Shown: positions 47,301 through 60,120 of the stretch, one piece after another
How the letters are laid out: every line of letters begins with the position of its first letter
Position numbering within the stretch: position 1 is the first letter of the stretch
Assembly: GCA_973895155.1 (NCBI GenBank)
Contig: OZ316898.1
Coordinates: 19,406,001-19,470,000, forward strand
Source: Marsupella aquatica
Lineage: Eukaryota; Marchantiophyta
Length of the DNA: 64,000 nucleotides
Direction: 5' to 3'
The notes under the pieces: model-generated
What the model saw: the letters and a program-made list of their open reading frames with translations, nothing else
What the model was told of the DNA's origin: nothing
Databases searched by the model: none
Made by a program: the position numbers and the translations under genes

Positions 47301-47471
47301 GAGAACAGCTTTGAAAGCCAGGAGAGAGAAGAAAAGGACGTAGCGTCAATGGTGGGAGTACTGTACGATGCACTCTTTGGAGATGGTCTAGGGGCCGAGG
47401 CTGCTCTTCAACTTGCGTTGGATTCACATCCTAAGCAGCACTACCGCTGCCATGTTTCACATAATTCGTGA
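38302..47471 (+). CDS. PLA1 (pPLA-I): Patatin-related phospholipase A-I (LRR, armadillo and patatin domains)
   Basis: Eighteen exons: 38302-38967, 39425-39572, 39758-39836, 40322-40475, 40828-41040, 41235-41480, 41780-41942, 42053-42313, 42459-42586, 42825-42986, 43264-43468, 43741-43877, 44077-44218, 44379-44591, 44789-45281, 45621-45843, 46543-46632, 47022-47471. All are GT-AG and phase-consistent, giving 1390 residues (Arabidopsis pPLA-I is somewhat shorter). Domains: a conserved N-terminus with QLMVTLPAPHDEV; leucine-rich repeats (about 205-349); armadillo-like repeats (about 380-556); patatin lipase (about 575-840) with oxyanion motif DGGGMRGL (582-589), nucleophile S617 in GTSTGG and dyad D815 in QDGA. 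Both catalytic residues are present. The acyl hydrolase releases fatty acids from galactolipids and phospholipids, feeding oxylipin defence signalling. The acceptor of exon 13 is the weakest call. An ENG-repeat insertion lies near residues 130-142. Confidence 0.95.
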
Positions 47472-50400
47472 TAATTCTTTCCGGGATAGTAGATAGCTTA
47501 CTCTCTAAGCTCAGAATTCCTGGGTCAATTAAAATAAGGTCCGTGGACTCATATGAAGGTCTGTTAAGTAGATTTCAATCAGTCTTCCATTTTTGTGCAG
47601 AAGTTCTTCATACTTGTTCTCAACTGTAAATAGAAGAGCACCCATTCTTATTGAAACTATTTGACTGATGCATACTAGCATAGACTTACATCTCCTGCTA
47701 GCCCTGTTAGAGATCTTTTCTAGACCCTGACGGGACATTTTGAGGTCAAATTGACTTGGCCTCTGCTGGCAGTGAACTTGCGTTTGCCGGATGCAATCGC
47801 TAATTGTTTCTAGAAAGTCTACGCTCTTGTCCTACTTTGAAGATCCTTTTATGAACAAAACAATCCACAACCAGTAATTTCCTCATCTGTTGTGCAAGAG
47901 TTGCCCTGGGCTCATTTATGTTGATAATTTGTTGGAGCTTGTTGAAGTGAGAGACTCTCTGATATATGCGGAAGCCACCGTCCATTTCATGCGAGTTCTC
48001 ATGCGCAACAACGCAGTGAAGGTGCGATCGCAGGCTTATCATGGGAGGTCTAAATGTATCGAGTAGGAGACAAGGTGAGAAACAATCGTCCGGAGGTGCC
48101 CGTAGCCTACCCAGCAAGTTGAGAGAGACTAATTGAGTGGACTGCACTTGTGATATTCAGATTTCCATCCTCCGATGGGAATGGCACCTTGTGATCCAGT
48201 GAGCCTAATGAGCTTTTTGGTCCCCCTCTTGCTTGTACATTGTATAGTACCGATAGCGCGAAGTAAACTCCTTGTGACCAGGGATTTTGAATTTGTCATG
48301 ATACCTCCATTGACCATCAGTTGGGTTCGGCCAGGGATTTTGAATTTGTCATGATACCTTCATTGACCATCAGTTGGGTTCGGCACCTAAGCAAATCTTT
48401 TTCATCCGGATTACGCTAGGCAGTCAAGGGCTTTTTTGGTGACTTAGTGACAGGTATGCATCAGTTTGTTGAGGGACTCTGAGCGTCAAGGACTAACCTT
48501 TCCATCATTCATTGTTGTTCCCAGAAGTCTTATATCAATAATGTGGGAGTTGGGCAGTACCAATTCTACGTCACGTTTCTTGTTTGCCTTGATACATTGG
48601 CTTCCCCATTAGATTAGATATGAGGAGACAAGCACAGTGGGAGGAGCCATCTCAAAATTCTGGAGGGCTTCATCCCCATCCAAGCAAGGTTTCTGGCATC
48701 TAAGTGTATGTTGGAACTTGGGAGGATGGAAGATTTAGGGTAGCCCCCAATCTCCCTCACAACATTGTTCCTTCCCTCCTTTGAGAGCGGGACCGACATG
48801 TTGCCGGGCATTGAAACTATCCGATTCGTCCGAATTAGATATGCAGCTGTTGCAATTTTAAGGAACTGTTGAATAGATCGTGCAACAGGTAAGTTATCCC
48901 TTAAAGATATTCCCAAATCAGCTGTGTGTATCTTTCCTGACAGTGCCCCTTGTCTCTCCCCAGTTGTACACCATCGAGGTTGGGAAAGGAGACTTTCTGA
49001 GAAATCTAGAAATGCGCCGCAAATTCAGTCAATCGAAATCTACGAAGCTCCTGATTCTCTATTATTTGGCAAGGTATCCACCAATTGGGCTTGAACAGGC
49101 AATGGCTATCCTTCTGGCATCTTGGGCACCCACCTCTTTGCCAGCGGGCAAAAAAAAGTGGGTGGGTTATAAGGGATGAATCTCGTCACAGTATTATTAC
49201 TCGACAAAGAAAAAACCAAACACCTCTTGCTTTGCAGATTGGACACATCGTTCAGTTAAAAATGGGGAAAAGGTACGAATCTTGTGCCAAGTGCTGTTAG
49301 TCGAGAAATAAAGCCAAGCAGAGCTTGCTTTGCAGAGTTGACAAAGCGTTCAGTTTCAGCTGGATTGATTGGACATGGGCCCCACGAAAAGAGGCTAACT
49401 TTTGACTTTGAAGTCCAGAAGTGCTGAAAGGAAATGCCTTGGAAAGATATATGAACGGTGTCTGACCACTGAGTGCACACTTCAGTGTAATTATAACATT
49501 AAATTTCACCAACCGTGGTCCCTTGCTGACCTTTTGGGGTACTTTTATGATATTTAATTATACACTTTTGTGGGCATGTTATGAGGTACAAAACCAATGC
49601 CCTTGCATTGCACAAAAAGTGTAGAGGTGAAGCAAAGAAGTGCAGGTGAGACAATGACATTGTTGAACAATCTTACATGTCATGGATGCAAGGGTGTCTC
49701 TTCAAGGCAAGGAAGTCCTCGATGGAAGCAAATGTTGTTGAGGCACAAAGTCAATGAGGAGAGGAAGTGTTGTAGAGGCAAGGAAGGATTGTCTAGGGTG
49801 TTGTTGATGTCGGGTTAATGCAAAAGTGTTGTCAAAGCAAAACCTAGTCAACAGCACGACACATTGGGTAATGCCATGGTACCGTGAAGTGCTATTAACC
49901 ATTATTTTGTCAAGAGGGCGAGTTGTTGAGTAATGGACTGCTCAAAGACAACATGCTCATGTGAAACATGTAACAAGCAAGTAATGGACGCTAGAGATCT
50001 GTGGTTCACCTCTCCAAAAGTTATGTCCATAGTAACACACAAGATAACTTTATTGAACTCTAGACCTGTAGGTCATACCAAATCTACACAACCCAAGCTC
50101 TCCCTATCTCTTAGATAACTTTATAAAATGAATCTAAGTTCCACCCACAAGCTAAGTCTTGCAAGTGAATAGAGTAGGACACATCTGAGGACACATCTAA
50201 CTTTAATCAAGTACTTGACTACGGCTAGACTAACTGTAGTTACCGAGTAAGTCTAACCCAAGAGTAAATGACTAGCCAAAGTGTAAATGCCTAAGATGAG
50301 CAAGGAAGGGAAATGAGGGAGAGGCTGGACTTGGGCAAAGGGAGGTAGCTCACAAGAGCGGGCATAGGCATGCTTTAGGCAAGGCTTTAGGAGGTGTCTA

Positions 50401-51329
50401 GGGGAGATCCAATGGTGACCAGAAACGGCCCATCAAATATGAATCAATCAGCAAATGGGTAGCGCGCTCAAGTGCCCTAAGCTCATCTGTGGTCAAAGAA
50501 TGGGCAGTCAAGCTAGTTTGACAAAAACCTGCATACCACTATACAGTAACTCTTTCTTGAAGATGGATTGAGCATGCACTAAACCAGATGTTCCATTCCT
50601 TGATAAGTGCACACCCCCTAAAAGGTGCACTTATTGATAAGTGTACATGATTTATATCTGTACCTCCTATCCCTGCCCTAAATTCTATGCACAAACTTTC
50701 TTAGTGCATTTTTAGCTCTACTGAGAATGGGCATTCATTCACTAATAAATGCAATTTTATGAGACTGTCCGTTACTGAGGGGTTACTGACAAGTGCATGT
50801 AGATCATAAGCACTTGTAAAGTTATTGTTATTTTAGCAAAATGATGTCAGGCATGTGTGCACTTAGAACGCATGCTTGAAAAGTGCTTATTTGTGTAAAA
50901 TAAAGGGAAGAAGATGATACCCTGCGTCTAATCAGGTAATGCACTTTGGGAAGAATTATAGGATGCTATGCGCTTAAATGCCACTGGCCATCAGGTTTGG
51001 GGAGGACAACAGAGTGCAATTGTTTATTTTAAGGACTGATACAAGGGGGAGTCATATTGCTTATATTGCCCATGTGCCTGGACATACAACAGCCAAGGTA
51101 GCCCGACTCAACGAGGAAGCCTATGCAGTTTGCTACCTAGGGGATCTCTTCTACCCTTTTGTACATTAGGTTTCTAGTGCTTTTCACCCTACCTTTGACC
51201 AGTTCCTTCAAGCTCGTGCAGTTTCTGGTATTGTGTGGAGGCCTTTCCCCCTTGTATCTGTCCTCACAATCTTCTTTCAATAGAGGGTGTCTGTTGCACT
51301 TCAGAGGGCCCAGGTTTTCACTCTCCTTC
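47472..51329. other. Intergenic stretch, no supported gene
   Basis: Small repeats only: a loose duplication around 49190-49370 (CTTGCTTTGCAGA) and AGTGCA-rich sequence at 50590-50900. On the minus strand around 50410-50530 a short frame reads like protein (TDELRALERATHLLID), perhaps a transposon remnant I cannot name. Confidence 0.45.
48278..48383. repeat. 53-bp tandem duplication
   Basis: CCAGGGATTTTGAATTTGTC starts at 48278 and 48331. The two copies are almost identical (CCTCC against CCTTC). Confidence 0.95.
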
Positions 51330-51650
51330 GTAGGGCTGAGGCAGTTAGTTTTAGGACCTCTAGTTAGATTCCTCTCCGGGATCCTCCTATGTGGTTTACT
51401 CCAGAGCTCTACCAGGCTTTTCAGTTCTTGGATCAGTAGGGTGTTAGTCTTGTAGGCCTCTTCGTAGGTGAACGGTTTTTGGCTTTGTCTTTGTTCAGTT
51501 GTAGTTGTAGGGGGCTCCTTGGCTTGATTGTTTTGGCCTCCTTTTCCCTTCCTTCCCCCCGTTATTGGGCTGCTTTGCCATTGGGACCATGTCTCCTGGT
51601 TTAGCAATTTTGCCTTTTTGGCAGTGTCATATTCTGTGTGATATACAACA
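51330..51650 (+). repeat. Dispersed LINE-tail-like repeat, copy 2
   Basis: Similar to 2150-2530: AGGACCTCTAGTTAGATTCC, TATGTGGTTTACTCC, TTTTGGCCTCC, GGGACCATGTCTCC and a terminal GTGTGATATA. Confidence 0.6.
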
Positions 51651-51673
51651 AAGTGGAATTGTTTATTTTCTTG

Positions 51674-51865
51674 AGAACATTCTGAACTTATTTTAGTGAC
51701 CTTGATCCATCACATTTAGCATCGTGGCCAGTGGGGCTTTAACCAGGTATTGAGCTTAGACAGAGCCAAGAACATTTTGAAACTTATTTTAGTGATCAGG
51801 ATCCATCAGATTGGCCAGTGGGGCTTGAACGAGTCAATGTGCTTACTGGGATTTACTGCTGTAGG
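51674..51865. repeat. Tandem duplication of about 96 bp
   Basis: GAACATT-CTGAA/TTGAA-CTTATTTTAGTGA, GATCCATCA and GGCCAGTGGGGCTT occur in both copies, starting near 51674 and 51770. Confidence 0.8.
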
Positions 51866-52074
51866 TTGCCACTCTTTTTTGGTATAATACATACATTGTC
51901 ACAGAATTGTTTTTTAATCTATCATTCATAATGCCACTCTTTTTGTTTGTGGGTTAAGAAAACTAACATTGGTTAGCTCCTTCACGTCTAATGGTTATCA
52001 TCACACCCAATTTCCTAATGAAACGGTCTAAGTAGTCTCCCTCAACATGACCTTGACCACCCTTGGACCAAGAG

Positions 52075-52236
52075 GTGGGTTGGGTGGTCCTGTCCCACCA
52101 TCCTACCAAGGGCCTCTGTCTAATGCCAGCCTGAACCTGTGCAAGGATGTTCAAAGTGGGTTGGGTGGTCCTGTCCCTCCATCCCACGGATGACCTTGGT
52201 CTAATGCTACCCTGTACCTGTGCGTAGCCTTTGCCC
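52075..52236. repeat. 81-bp tandem duplication
   Basis: GTGGGTTGGGTGGTCCTGTC starts at 52075 and 52156, with GTCTAATGC and CCTGTGC in both copies. Confidence 0.9.
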
Positions 52237-52420
52237 CAGTACTTTTGAGTATGGCCAAAGTCACATTGAGGAAGACCCAGGCCATCTGATCGTAAAATTG
52301 GATGTGATAACAAGCACTGGATATGACGGAGCTAACCTGGGTTAGTTTTCTTTACCCACAAAGAGAACGAGTGGCATAGTGATAAATAGAAAAAATGGGT
52401 GTCAAGATTTATATTGTGCC

Positions 52421-52540
52421 AAAAAAGAATGGAAATCTAGTAAATCCCAAAATAATATTATAGAATGTGCATATGGTGCCCAAAAAGAATGACAATCTAG
52501 TAAATACCAAAATAATATTATTGACTGAACTTTCAGTTCA
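52421..52540. repeat. 60-bp tandem duplication
   Basis: AAAAAGAATG-ATCTAGTAAAT-CCAAAATAATATTA occurs in both copies, starting at 52421 and 52481. Confidence 0.9.
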
Positions 52541-52664
52541 GTTTTGTGGTGAGGGCCCAAAATGCCTCCAAAATTGATTTTTGTGCATATTATTTTTGCA
52601 CATATGATTCTGAAAAATACAGTGTACAATACTAAAAAGAGGGTATTTATAACAGTTCAGCTTT

Positions 52665-52800
52665 TTGGTCACGGGCCTATATATATGACAGTGCCAAAGG
52701 GCAAAAAATGCCAAAGTGGGAGACAAGATCCCCAAGGCAAAGCAACCCAAAGAAGCCAAAGTGGGAAACAAGATCCCAAAGGCAAAGCAACCCAGAGAAG
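52665..52800 (-). repeat. LINE-tail-like repeat, copy 3 (reverse, internally duplicated)
   Basis: The reverse orientation of the tail carries ACAGTGCCAAAGGGCAAAAA, then GGGAGACAAGATCCCCAAGG and GGCAAAGCAACCCA. The latter part is repeated once more about 50 bp on. Confidence 0.55.
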
Positions 52801-53225
52801 GGGGGAAAGGAGGGGAAAGGGCCTGGTAAAATGTGCGCTCAGAGGAGCATGATATTATAGAATGTGCGCTTAGAGCCTACTGTAGCCCAAGTGAAATTTA
52901 AAATAAATAAAAAATAAACTATTGACATTGGGTGACACACGCAAAGCCTCTCCCCAAACCCCAAACTCCTCCGATTCCTCTTTCTCAAGCTCTGGTCTTC
53001 TCTCTCTCTCTCCCTCTCCCTCTCTCAACATTCAATCAGTCTGGCTCTTCAATCGAGGCTACGATCGTCACTCAATCGTTCATACGACCTTCATTCAACC
53101 GTGTGCGGCACTTCAATCGGTAGCGAGTTCGTCATTCAATCGTTAATAAGTTGCTCCGGGTCCTGAAGTCGTCGTCTCGCGATTGTGGGCTGAGAATCGT
53201 GAAAGTTGGGTGAAGCGTATTTCGA

Positions 53226-53260
53226 TCAGAGCAGAGCAGAGCAGAGCAGAGCAGAGCAGA
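53226..53260. repeat. (GCAGA)n microsatellite in the RPN8 leader
   Basis: Six perfect GCAGA units plus a partial one lie about 80 bases before the RPN8 start. A CT-rich tract lies upstream at about 52995-53028. Confidence 0.95.
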
Positions 53261-53340
53261 GAGGCGGGGATCGAAGCGGCGGTGATTGGAATCAGCGAGG
53301 CGGGCAAGAAAGGGAAGCAGCAGGACGAGGAAGGGCCGGT

Positions 53341-56300
53341 ATGGATGTGGTGACGACGAGTCAAGGGGGAGGGTCAATAGAGAAGGTGGTCGTGCACCCC
53401 CTTGTGTTGCTGAGCATCGTCGACAACTACACGCGCTGCGCCAAGGACTCGACGAAACGCGTCATCGGTGTCCTGCTCGGTGCGGTGCATCGTGGTCGCG
53501 TCGACATTACCAACTCCTATGCCGGTACTCCTGTTACCTTCCGGTTTTGCGCTGTTTGTGCCATCTGCCTGCTCTCTATCCAGCATGCAGTAGGGGCGTT
53601 CGTGTCTTTGCCGGTAAATGTGTTCTCTTTGAAAATTCGGTCGGACTGTCTCTTCGTCTTCTTTCGTCACGAGAATCCGAGCTCCTAAATATTAGTGACA
53701 TCGTAGATAACCGACGGATCTTCATGAATCTGGTTCTCTTACGCTTGTTCATCTCCACTGGAACAGAATTTTTTTGCCCTAAAATGTGGTAGATAACCAT
53801 CTTCAACGACCTGCTGGAGCCTCTGATCATCCCCTTGCTTGCTCTATCCCTAATGGGTTTCGCCGGTGTGATGGCCTTATCGTAGATGCAGCTGATGGGA
53901 TGCCGGTATCTCTAATTCCCTCGGACGTCGTGTACTTCTCAGTACTACTTTGATTGCCTTGAGCGTCCCTTGTGTCATCTCTCAGTGTTGGAACATGTTT
54001 GGAATGGACTCACGAAGGAGCTTTCTTGTGCTGATTTGTTTTCTTTGAGGCGCACTGGTAGAGTTGGATGGAATGCGTTTTCTGGATATCAGACGCCACT
54101 CTGGCAGACCTAGCAAGGGTTTTCTGTAGAGACACTACCCGATGTATGCAGCTTCCTCTGTGTAGTAGGTTTTCGGCCAGGGTTTTGGAGTATACTCTTT
54201 CGCACAAGAAATTTGGCAAAGGAATTTCCTGTCGCTTACTTTATTTCATGTACTTTTGAATTGGACCAGTGCCCTTTGAGGAAGATGAGAAGTCTCCGAG
54301 CATCTGGTTTTTGGACCACAACTATCATGAGGCAATGTTTGACATGTTCAAGAGAATCAACGGTACGAAAGCCAGCTCTCGACATGCTTGTCAGTGTGTT
54401 TGTTAAGGTTTTAGAGTTCTCTTTTGGTTTTTGTTGAATCTCAGTCAACCGCTGGCGAGCTTCCTTATAAAAATGTATCCTGTGGGTTTTGTTATGCAGC
54501 CAAGGAGCATGTCGTAGGGTGGTACAGCACAGGCCCAAAGCTAAGGGAGAATGACCTTGATATTCATGAACTCTTTCGGGAGTAAGTAAAACCATGAAAT
54601 TTGCAACCTACAGAGTTGATGATCTGGTCTTGATTTTGCTAACTGTACATTGATAGAAAAAAGGAATGATGGTCTGATAAAGTAGCTGGTTGCTTGCAGT
54701 TATGCTTCCAATCCAGTGTTGGTGATCATTGATGTGCAGCCCAAAGAGCTTGGCATTCCGACCAAGGCTTACTATGCTGTTGAGGAAGTCAAGGAGGTGA
54801 ATTTTCCAACTGGTGGCCAGTTTTTGAGTTTTTGACTGCAGTCATATCGCCGAAAATTCTTAGTTGTATCGATACTGCATTTACTGCAAACTATACCCTA
54901 TTCTTTTGAAGGGGCATCAGTGACAGAGTCATGCACCTTGTTTTTTAGTTTCGGTCCCCTCTTTCAGTTAGCTTGTCTCCAGAATACTATAGAATTGTGG
55001 AATGCGTAGTCTCTGGCTTCCTCTTCTCAATGTATCTGTCAGTCTTGTCCCTGTCTATGCAAGACATACTCTTAGGGCATAAGGCTTCACAGCGGATCCT
55101 CACCTTCAACTTTTGCTTGTCTCTATCACCCAGGATGCAACTCAAAAAAGTCAAAAGGCCTTTGTACATGTTGCGTCCGAGATTGGTGCTTACGAAGCGG
55201 AAGAAATTGGTATGCCCACCGTTGTTTAGATGGAAGGTGGCAAATGCTACAATTGGGCTGTTTCAGCAGAAAGAAAGTTTGTTGCGCTTGTCCAACTAGA
55301 GTTCACGTTGCATTGTACTGGGTAATGGTTGGGCGTCAAATTTGTGTAAAAAGCTGAGGTCCAAAGTCTGACGCTCTTTTCGTGATGGGTTAATATAGAT
55401 CTATAAGGATCGTGACATTGCATTAAATATGGATGTGTCGTCAAAATGTGAATATGCGTCTTGAACCTTCGAAACACCACATTGACTCCTTCTCATGATG
55501 TCTGACGCAGGAGTTGAGCATCTCTTAAGGGATGTAAAAGATGCAACTGTTAGTACACTTGCAACAGAGGTCAGGCATCTTAAAGTGTTCAACTGGTTTC
55601 TGTGAACAGGCAGTAAAATTTGCAGATTTTCCTAGTACTATTGTGCCAGTTTTTGGCAGGATATACTCGCATTTTAACCTGAGTACTGAGTGACGTCACT
55701 TTGACAGGTGGGAGGAAAGCTAGTAGCGTTGAAGGGATTGGAGGCTAGACTCAAAGAAATCCAGTCATATCTTGACCATGTTGTGGATGGCAAACTACCC
55801 ATAAACCATGAGATCTTGTATCATCTACAGGTAATTTATCATCTTAAATCCCATCATTTAATCCTAATCTCTCAAAAGCATGCCCTGGAATGAAGGTCAC
55901 GCGTCAACGCTCTTATTATCTTAGACGGACATCGTGGACTTTTTACCACATTTACAGTCTTTGCGCTCAAAATTTATTTTGCAGGATGTCTTCAACTTAC
56001 TCCCGAATCTCAATGTGCACGAATTGGTCAAGTCTTTTGCCGGTGAGAGGTTTTCTTGGATACTTTGATTATCTTGTCATGAAATCATAAAAAGAGAGGA
56101 GTCCAAGTGGTTATGGCATGATGCTGTCACTTGCAAGATCCCAGGCTTTAACGAATGGCCATGAATTATCGGAAACCTAATAGGATTACAGCGGCAAGAC
56201 TTGATGCATCATAATTATACGATGTTTTGCAATTTGGTGAATGAATCAAAATGTTGGGATTTTCCTTTTAGAGCGTAGGGTCTACTGGCTTTTGCTTTAA

Positions 56301-56771
56301 GATCTGGCAATTTAAAAAAAAAAATCCAAGAGGCAGTGTGGTTTAAGCAGTGTTTAGTTTTTGATTATATTCATGACCTTAACGAGCTTTTGCATTGTTG
56401 GATGCGCAGTGAAAACAAATGATATGATGCTTGTGATCTACCTATCGTCACTCATTCGCAGTGTTGTTGCTCTGCATAACCTTATCAACAATAAGGTATG
56501 CTTTCATCCATTCTGCTGACAAGTGTAAGGAGCAACTCGAATAATCTTCTTTCTCATTCTTCACCTTTGCCCAGCTTATTCACAGACAGGCAGGCAGGTC
56601 CGCACCAGGCAGTCGGTTTGAACAAAAGAAAAGTGGCTGTTTTTGGTTCTCCTGTAACGCCCTCGGTGCCATGCATATTTTGTGCAGATGCTGAACAAGG
56701 AGCACGAAAGGCTTGCTGACGCAACAACATCAGGAATGTCTGCAATTACAGTTGGTGGTCCGAGTAGTTAA
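53341..56771 (+). CDS. RPN8: 26S proteasome non-ATPase regulatory subunit 7 (RPN8)
   Basis: Ten exons: 53341-53524, 54270-54362, 54500-54581, 54700-54796, 55134-55209, 55511-55569, 55708-55830, 55985-56042, 56410-56495, 56688-56771. GT-AG junctions are phase-consistent throughout, giving 313 residues, close to plant RPN8 at about 310. RPN8 is a lid subunit of the 19S regulatory particle that dimerises with the deubiquitinase RPN11. The MPN domain spans about residues 14-150: [14 protein letters not shown] (15-28), [15 protein letters not shown] and [15 protein letters not shown] (99-113). The last segment lacks the H-x-H of the catalytic JAMM motif, as expected for this inactive MPN subunit. 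[15 protein letters not shown] and the [19 protein letters not shown] helix complete the C-terminal half. The short tail (residues after about 290) differs from flowering plants and lacks a lysine/proline-rich end. Confidence 0.96.
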
Positions 56772-59749
56772 CTCTAGTATCCCATCCCTGCTTGATTGTA
56801 GTTAGTCTTCTCACTTTAATTCTCTTCCTTTAAGCGAAATAGGTACGAAAGTTGGAGCTCTGGGTGGGGGTATTAGGATAATGAAATTGATTTGCACACC
56901 TGGAATGTCAAATCTTGACTCACATACGGAAAAGTAGCTGTGATAAAGGATCCATCGAGGCAAAAATGCAATCAGCCCTCAATTTTGTGTTTCAGCCGAC
57001 AACTTTAGCTGTCTGCTGACTGGTTGATGGCTTTGCTGGATTGAGTACTGTACAGAAAGAACACAAAGCAATGTGCGTATCTTTGATGTTGGATTATTTT
57101 TAAGGAACAAAGATTTGACTTCAGCTGCAGGATGACCATCATTGAATTGCAAAGGCCCAGGGTTCAAGAATAATTTTGCAATGGTCTTGATACTCCCGAG
57201 TAGTGCCAGTTTTGCTCAACGTCATCACGAATTGGTAGTTGGCGCTTTGTCAAGTGTAGCCGTCCCCAAGTCTGTCTGTGATCCCTTGTCAGTATCCGTG
57301 AAATCTACGTGAAAGGACACAACTCGGCCACCTTCTCAGTTTCATTGAATGAATTGGTGGATCTCCCTTGTCAGGTGCTCAATCCGTAATACATTGACCT
57401 TACAAGGTGCCGAGTAATCATACCACAAACACGGGCTTCAGAGTTGTTTCACAGAAGCACTCTCTCTAAGGCTGGTTATTCGATGCCTTTCGTGTTTGAA
57501 AACCCTTGAGGGATTTGTTTGTGACATGCAAGTCAGCTGTAAAGCTACGTGATTTTTCGTTCTTCTTGTGACAAGCAATTTGGATCCGTTTTCTTTGGAC
57601 TGGAAGTTGACAAGGGAAGCTCACGGTTGATCTCTTCTTTGGAAAACATAAATGATGGAAACGTACCCGATTGGCTCTGAAGAGATTTGCCCAAAGAAAC
57701 ACATGTCTGTAATTTAGAGTTTCCAGGGACAAGAATGTGCTTTAATTCCTTGCACTGGTACCCTAGTGTGCCTCTGGCAGGTTTGTGTACCCACTCTCTC
57801 CAACGGATGTGTGAGGCACTTCAAAATTCAGCCTGGATGAGAGTTAAATTCGCAAATTTGCGGTACCATAGTTGGACGTACATCTCTGTGGAGTGTGGCA
57901 CTTAACATGCCTTCCATGATCCACTGCTTCATGGCAAGCAAATGCAAGACCCACCATTGGCGATGGGTCCTCACAAATGGGGGATTTTCGATTGGGTTTC
58001 TAGCAACACATGTCATGACGTCAGCTGAAATCTGGTAATACACGGCTGAAATATTGCTTCAGGGATTTCAATGATATGGAATGGGTAGATTGTCCAAAGA
58101 CCCAAAACACTTCAGCCTTCTTTCACAGTGTATACAGTCACAGGTATCAGGCGTTTGGTGAGGGTCAGACATTCACGGAAAGCTTCATTGACCACAAACC
58201 TGACTGACCTGTCACGATTTTAAGACTCACTGCAAGGGTACGAGGTTCAGGACTGGTCCCGAATTTGGTCAAATGTGGTGGATATTTGATAGTATCAAGG
58301 GATCTTGATCCGATCCCGGAATTGAAAGTTCATGCAAAGGACCCCCTTGTAATTTCAGTCAGCTGTTTCTTGGACGTACATTTTCACCAACGTCATACTG
58401 GACAACTTCTGAAGATAACCTTCGGAGTGGTGACTAGAGTATGAAAAACTACAGTAGTCTATGTCGGAACTTAAGAAGAGGTTTGAGAGTGTTACCATAA
58501 TAATTAGGGATCTGCAAATGAGATACGAGTAGTAATCGAGACTTTAAAAAAGACAATAAGTGGTGTTGGACATGTGTCATGTCTGTGGATGCAGAGCAGT
58601 TTCAAGAAGTACCTAATCCCTCACCATATTAAAAGAATTAATATAAGAACTCAACTTCGTGCAGATGTTAAGGAAAATGGTGCTGTAGTTGAAGTAGATC
58701 CCTTTTGACTAATAGTGGAGATCGTTTTCTTGGCACTGTGTTAGATTTGCCACCTCATCTCCTTTCACCTTCTGTAGAGAGAGTTTGATGAGTGGTAATT
58801 TATGAGATTGCATTTTGGCCATCGATTTCTTCTCTTCCTTCTTCCATGTTCGAGTATAGCTTTCAGTGGTACCTTGAGACAGGACGATGATGAGCTCTGT
58901 GGCGTGAACGTTACAATGTACTCCTGCACTAGGTGTCATGGAAACTCTCCAAAAAATTCTTATTTTGTCACCCTCCAGTAAATCTTGACACGATAGCAGT
59001 GGTAAAGACTGTGGGTGAACCTCAATCTGTATAAGACATTGGAAGCACAGTCGTGTCATCATAACTATTGCAAAGCCCTTTTCGTTGTTCTGTATTACCT
59101 CTTTCTACCTGCATCCAAGGGACCTTTACGTTGTCATGCATTACCTCGTTTCAGCTGCCAATGATTTGCATGCTCTCCTTGAGCCAAGGTTTGCTCTACT
59201 GGTATTCAGCATTCATACAACTACAGTAGAACTACAGTAGAACGATAATAATGGAGCAATCAAAATATAAAGTGCCCCCTTCCAAAAAAGGTGCCCACGT
59301 GCAATTGCTAAATCCTAACGAAGGTAATTTTAAAAGGTTTTTTTGTTGTTCCACGAGGTCGGTGAATGTCACCTTGTGTAAAGAAGAAAATGGAAAGAAT
59401 ATTCCTCTTATTGCCTAATCTCTGATGGTTAGGTCTCCTAGATTTAAAGATAACCATACTATTCTGAAAAATGGGGTTTGCCACTAGGTGTAAACTTGGC
59501 TAATGAAACTTGAAAAGTATGGGGACTGTCACCAAAAAGTGGTGAAGGCTTTCTTTCAAAATGAAGTCTGGATTATCACTACTATAAGAGAAACTCAATC
59601 TTGACTATAAGAACTGCTTGCAAAAAAAGCATTTGACCAAGAGCCATGGATTGCATCCCCTGCCTATGAGAGCAGATCCAAAATTCTCGTAATGGATGCT
59701 TTGATCAGAAATCTGGGGAAGATATCTATATGGATTCTGGCTTTGGTTA
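56772..59749. other. Intergenic stretch, no supported gene
   Basis: RPN8 3' UTR, then spacer with short unrelated frames on both strands. No repeat family seen elsewhere in the window was recognised here. Confidence 0.5.
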
Positions 59750-60018
59750 GTTTGCCAAGGGATTAGCCTAGAACCAAGAGGTCCCACGTTCAATCTCCCC
59801 CCCCCCCCCTCCACACATAGAGGGTGTGAAGGGTATGTGTGGGTGAGTGGGTGGGTGTACTGGTGGGAGTCCTGGTTTCTCCTCTGGCCTGCTTTGTGGC
59901 CCTGGTTCAACCCTCTCTCCTTCCTGGTCTAGATCCCTATCGGATCCCTGGGTATTGTCCCCTTGTGGCTACCCTACATAAAATTGCATGCTTCAGAGCA
60001 AAACATCTATCCTCTTGC
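59750..60018 (+). repeat. SINE-like repeat, copy 2
   Basis: Partner of 29065-29335. TTAGCCTAGAACC fits the A-box core TRGCNNAG and the following CGTTCAATC is B-box-like. A poly-C run of about 13 bases at about 59797-59809 interrupts it. Confidence 0.65.
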
Positions 60019-60039
60019 CCTTAGCTTTCAAGGAAAATA

Positions 60040-60120
60040 CAATTATACATATAACAGTGCCAAGAGACATGGTCTCAATGGCAAAGCAGCCCAATAATGG
60101 GGGTGAAGGATGGGGAAGAC
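60040..60120 (-). repeat. LINE-tail-like repeat, copy 4 (reverse fragment)
   Basis: Reverse-oriented end fragment with ACATATAACAGTGCCAA, GAGACATGGTCTC and GGCAAAGCAGCCCAATAATG. Confidence 0.5.
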
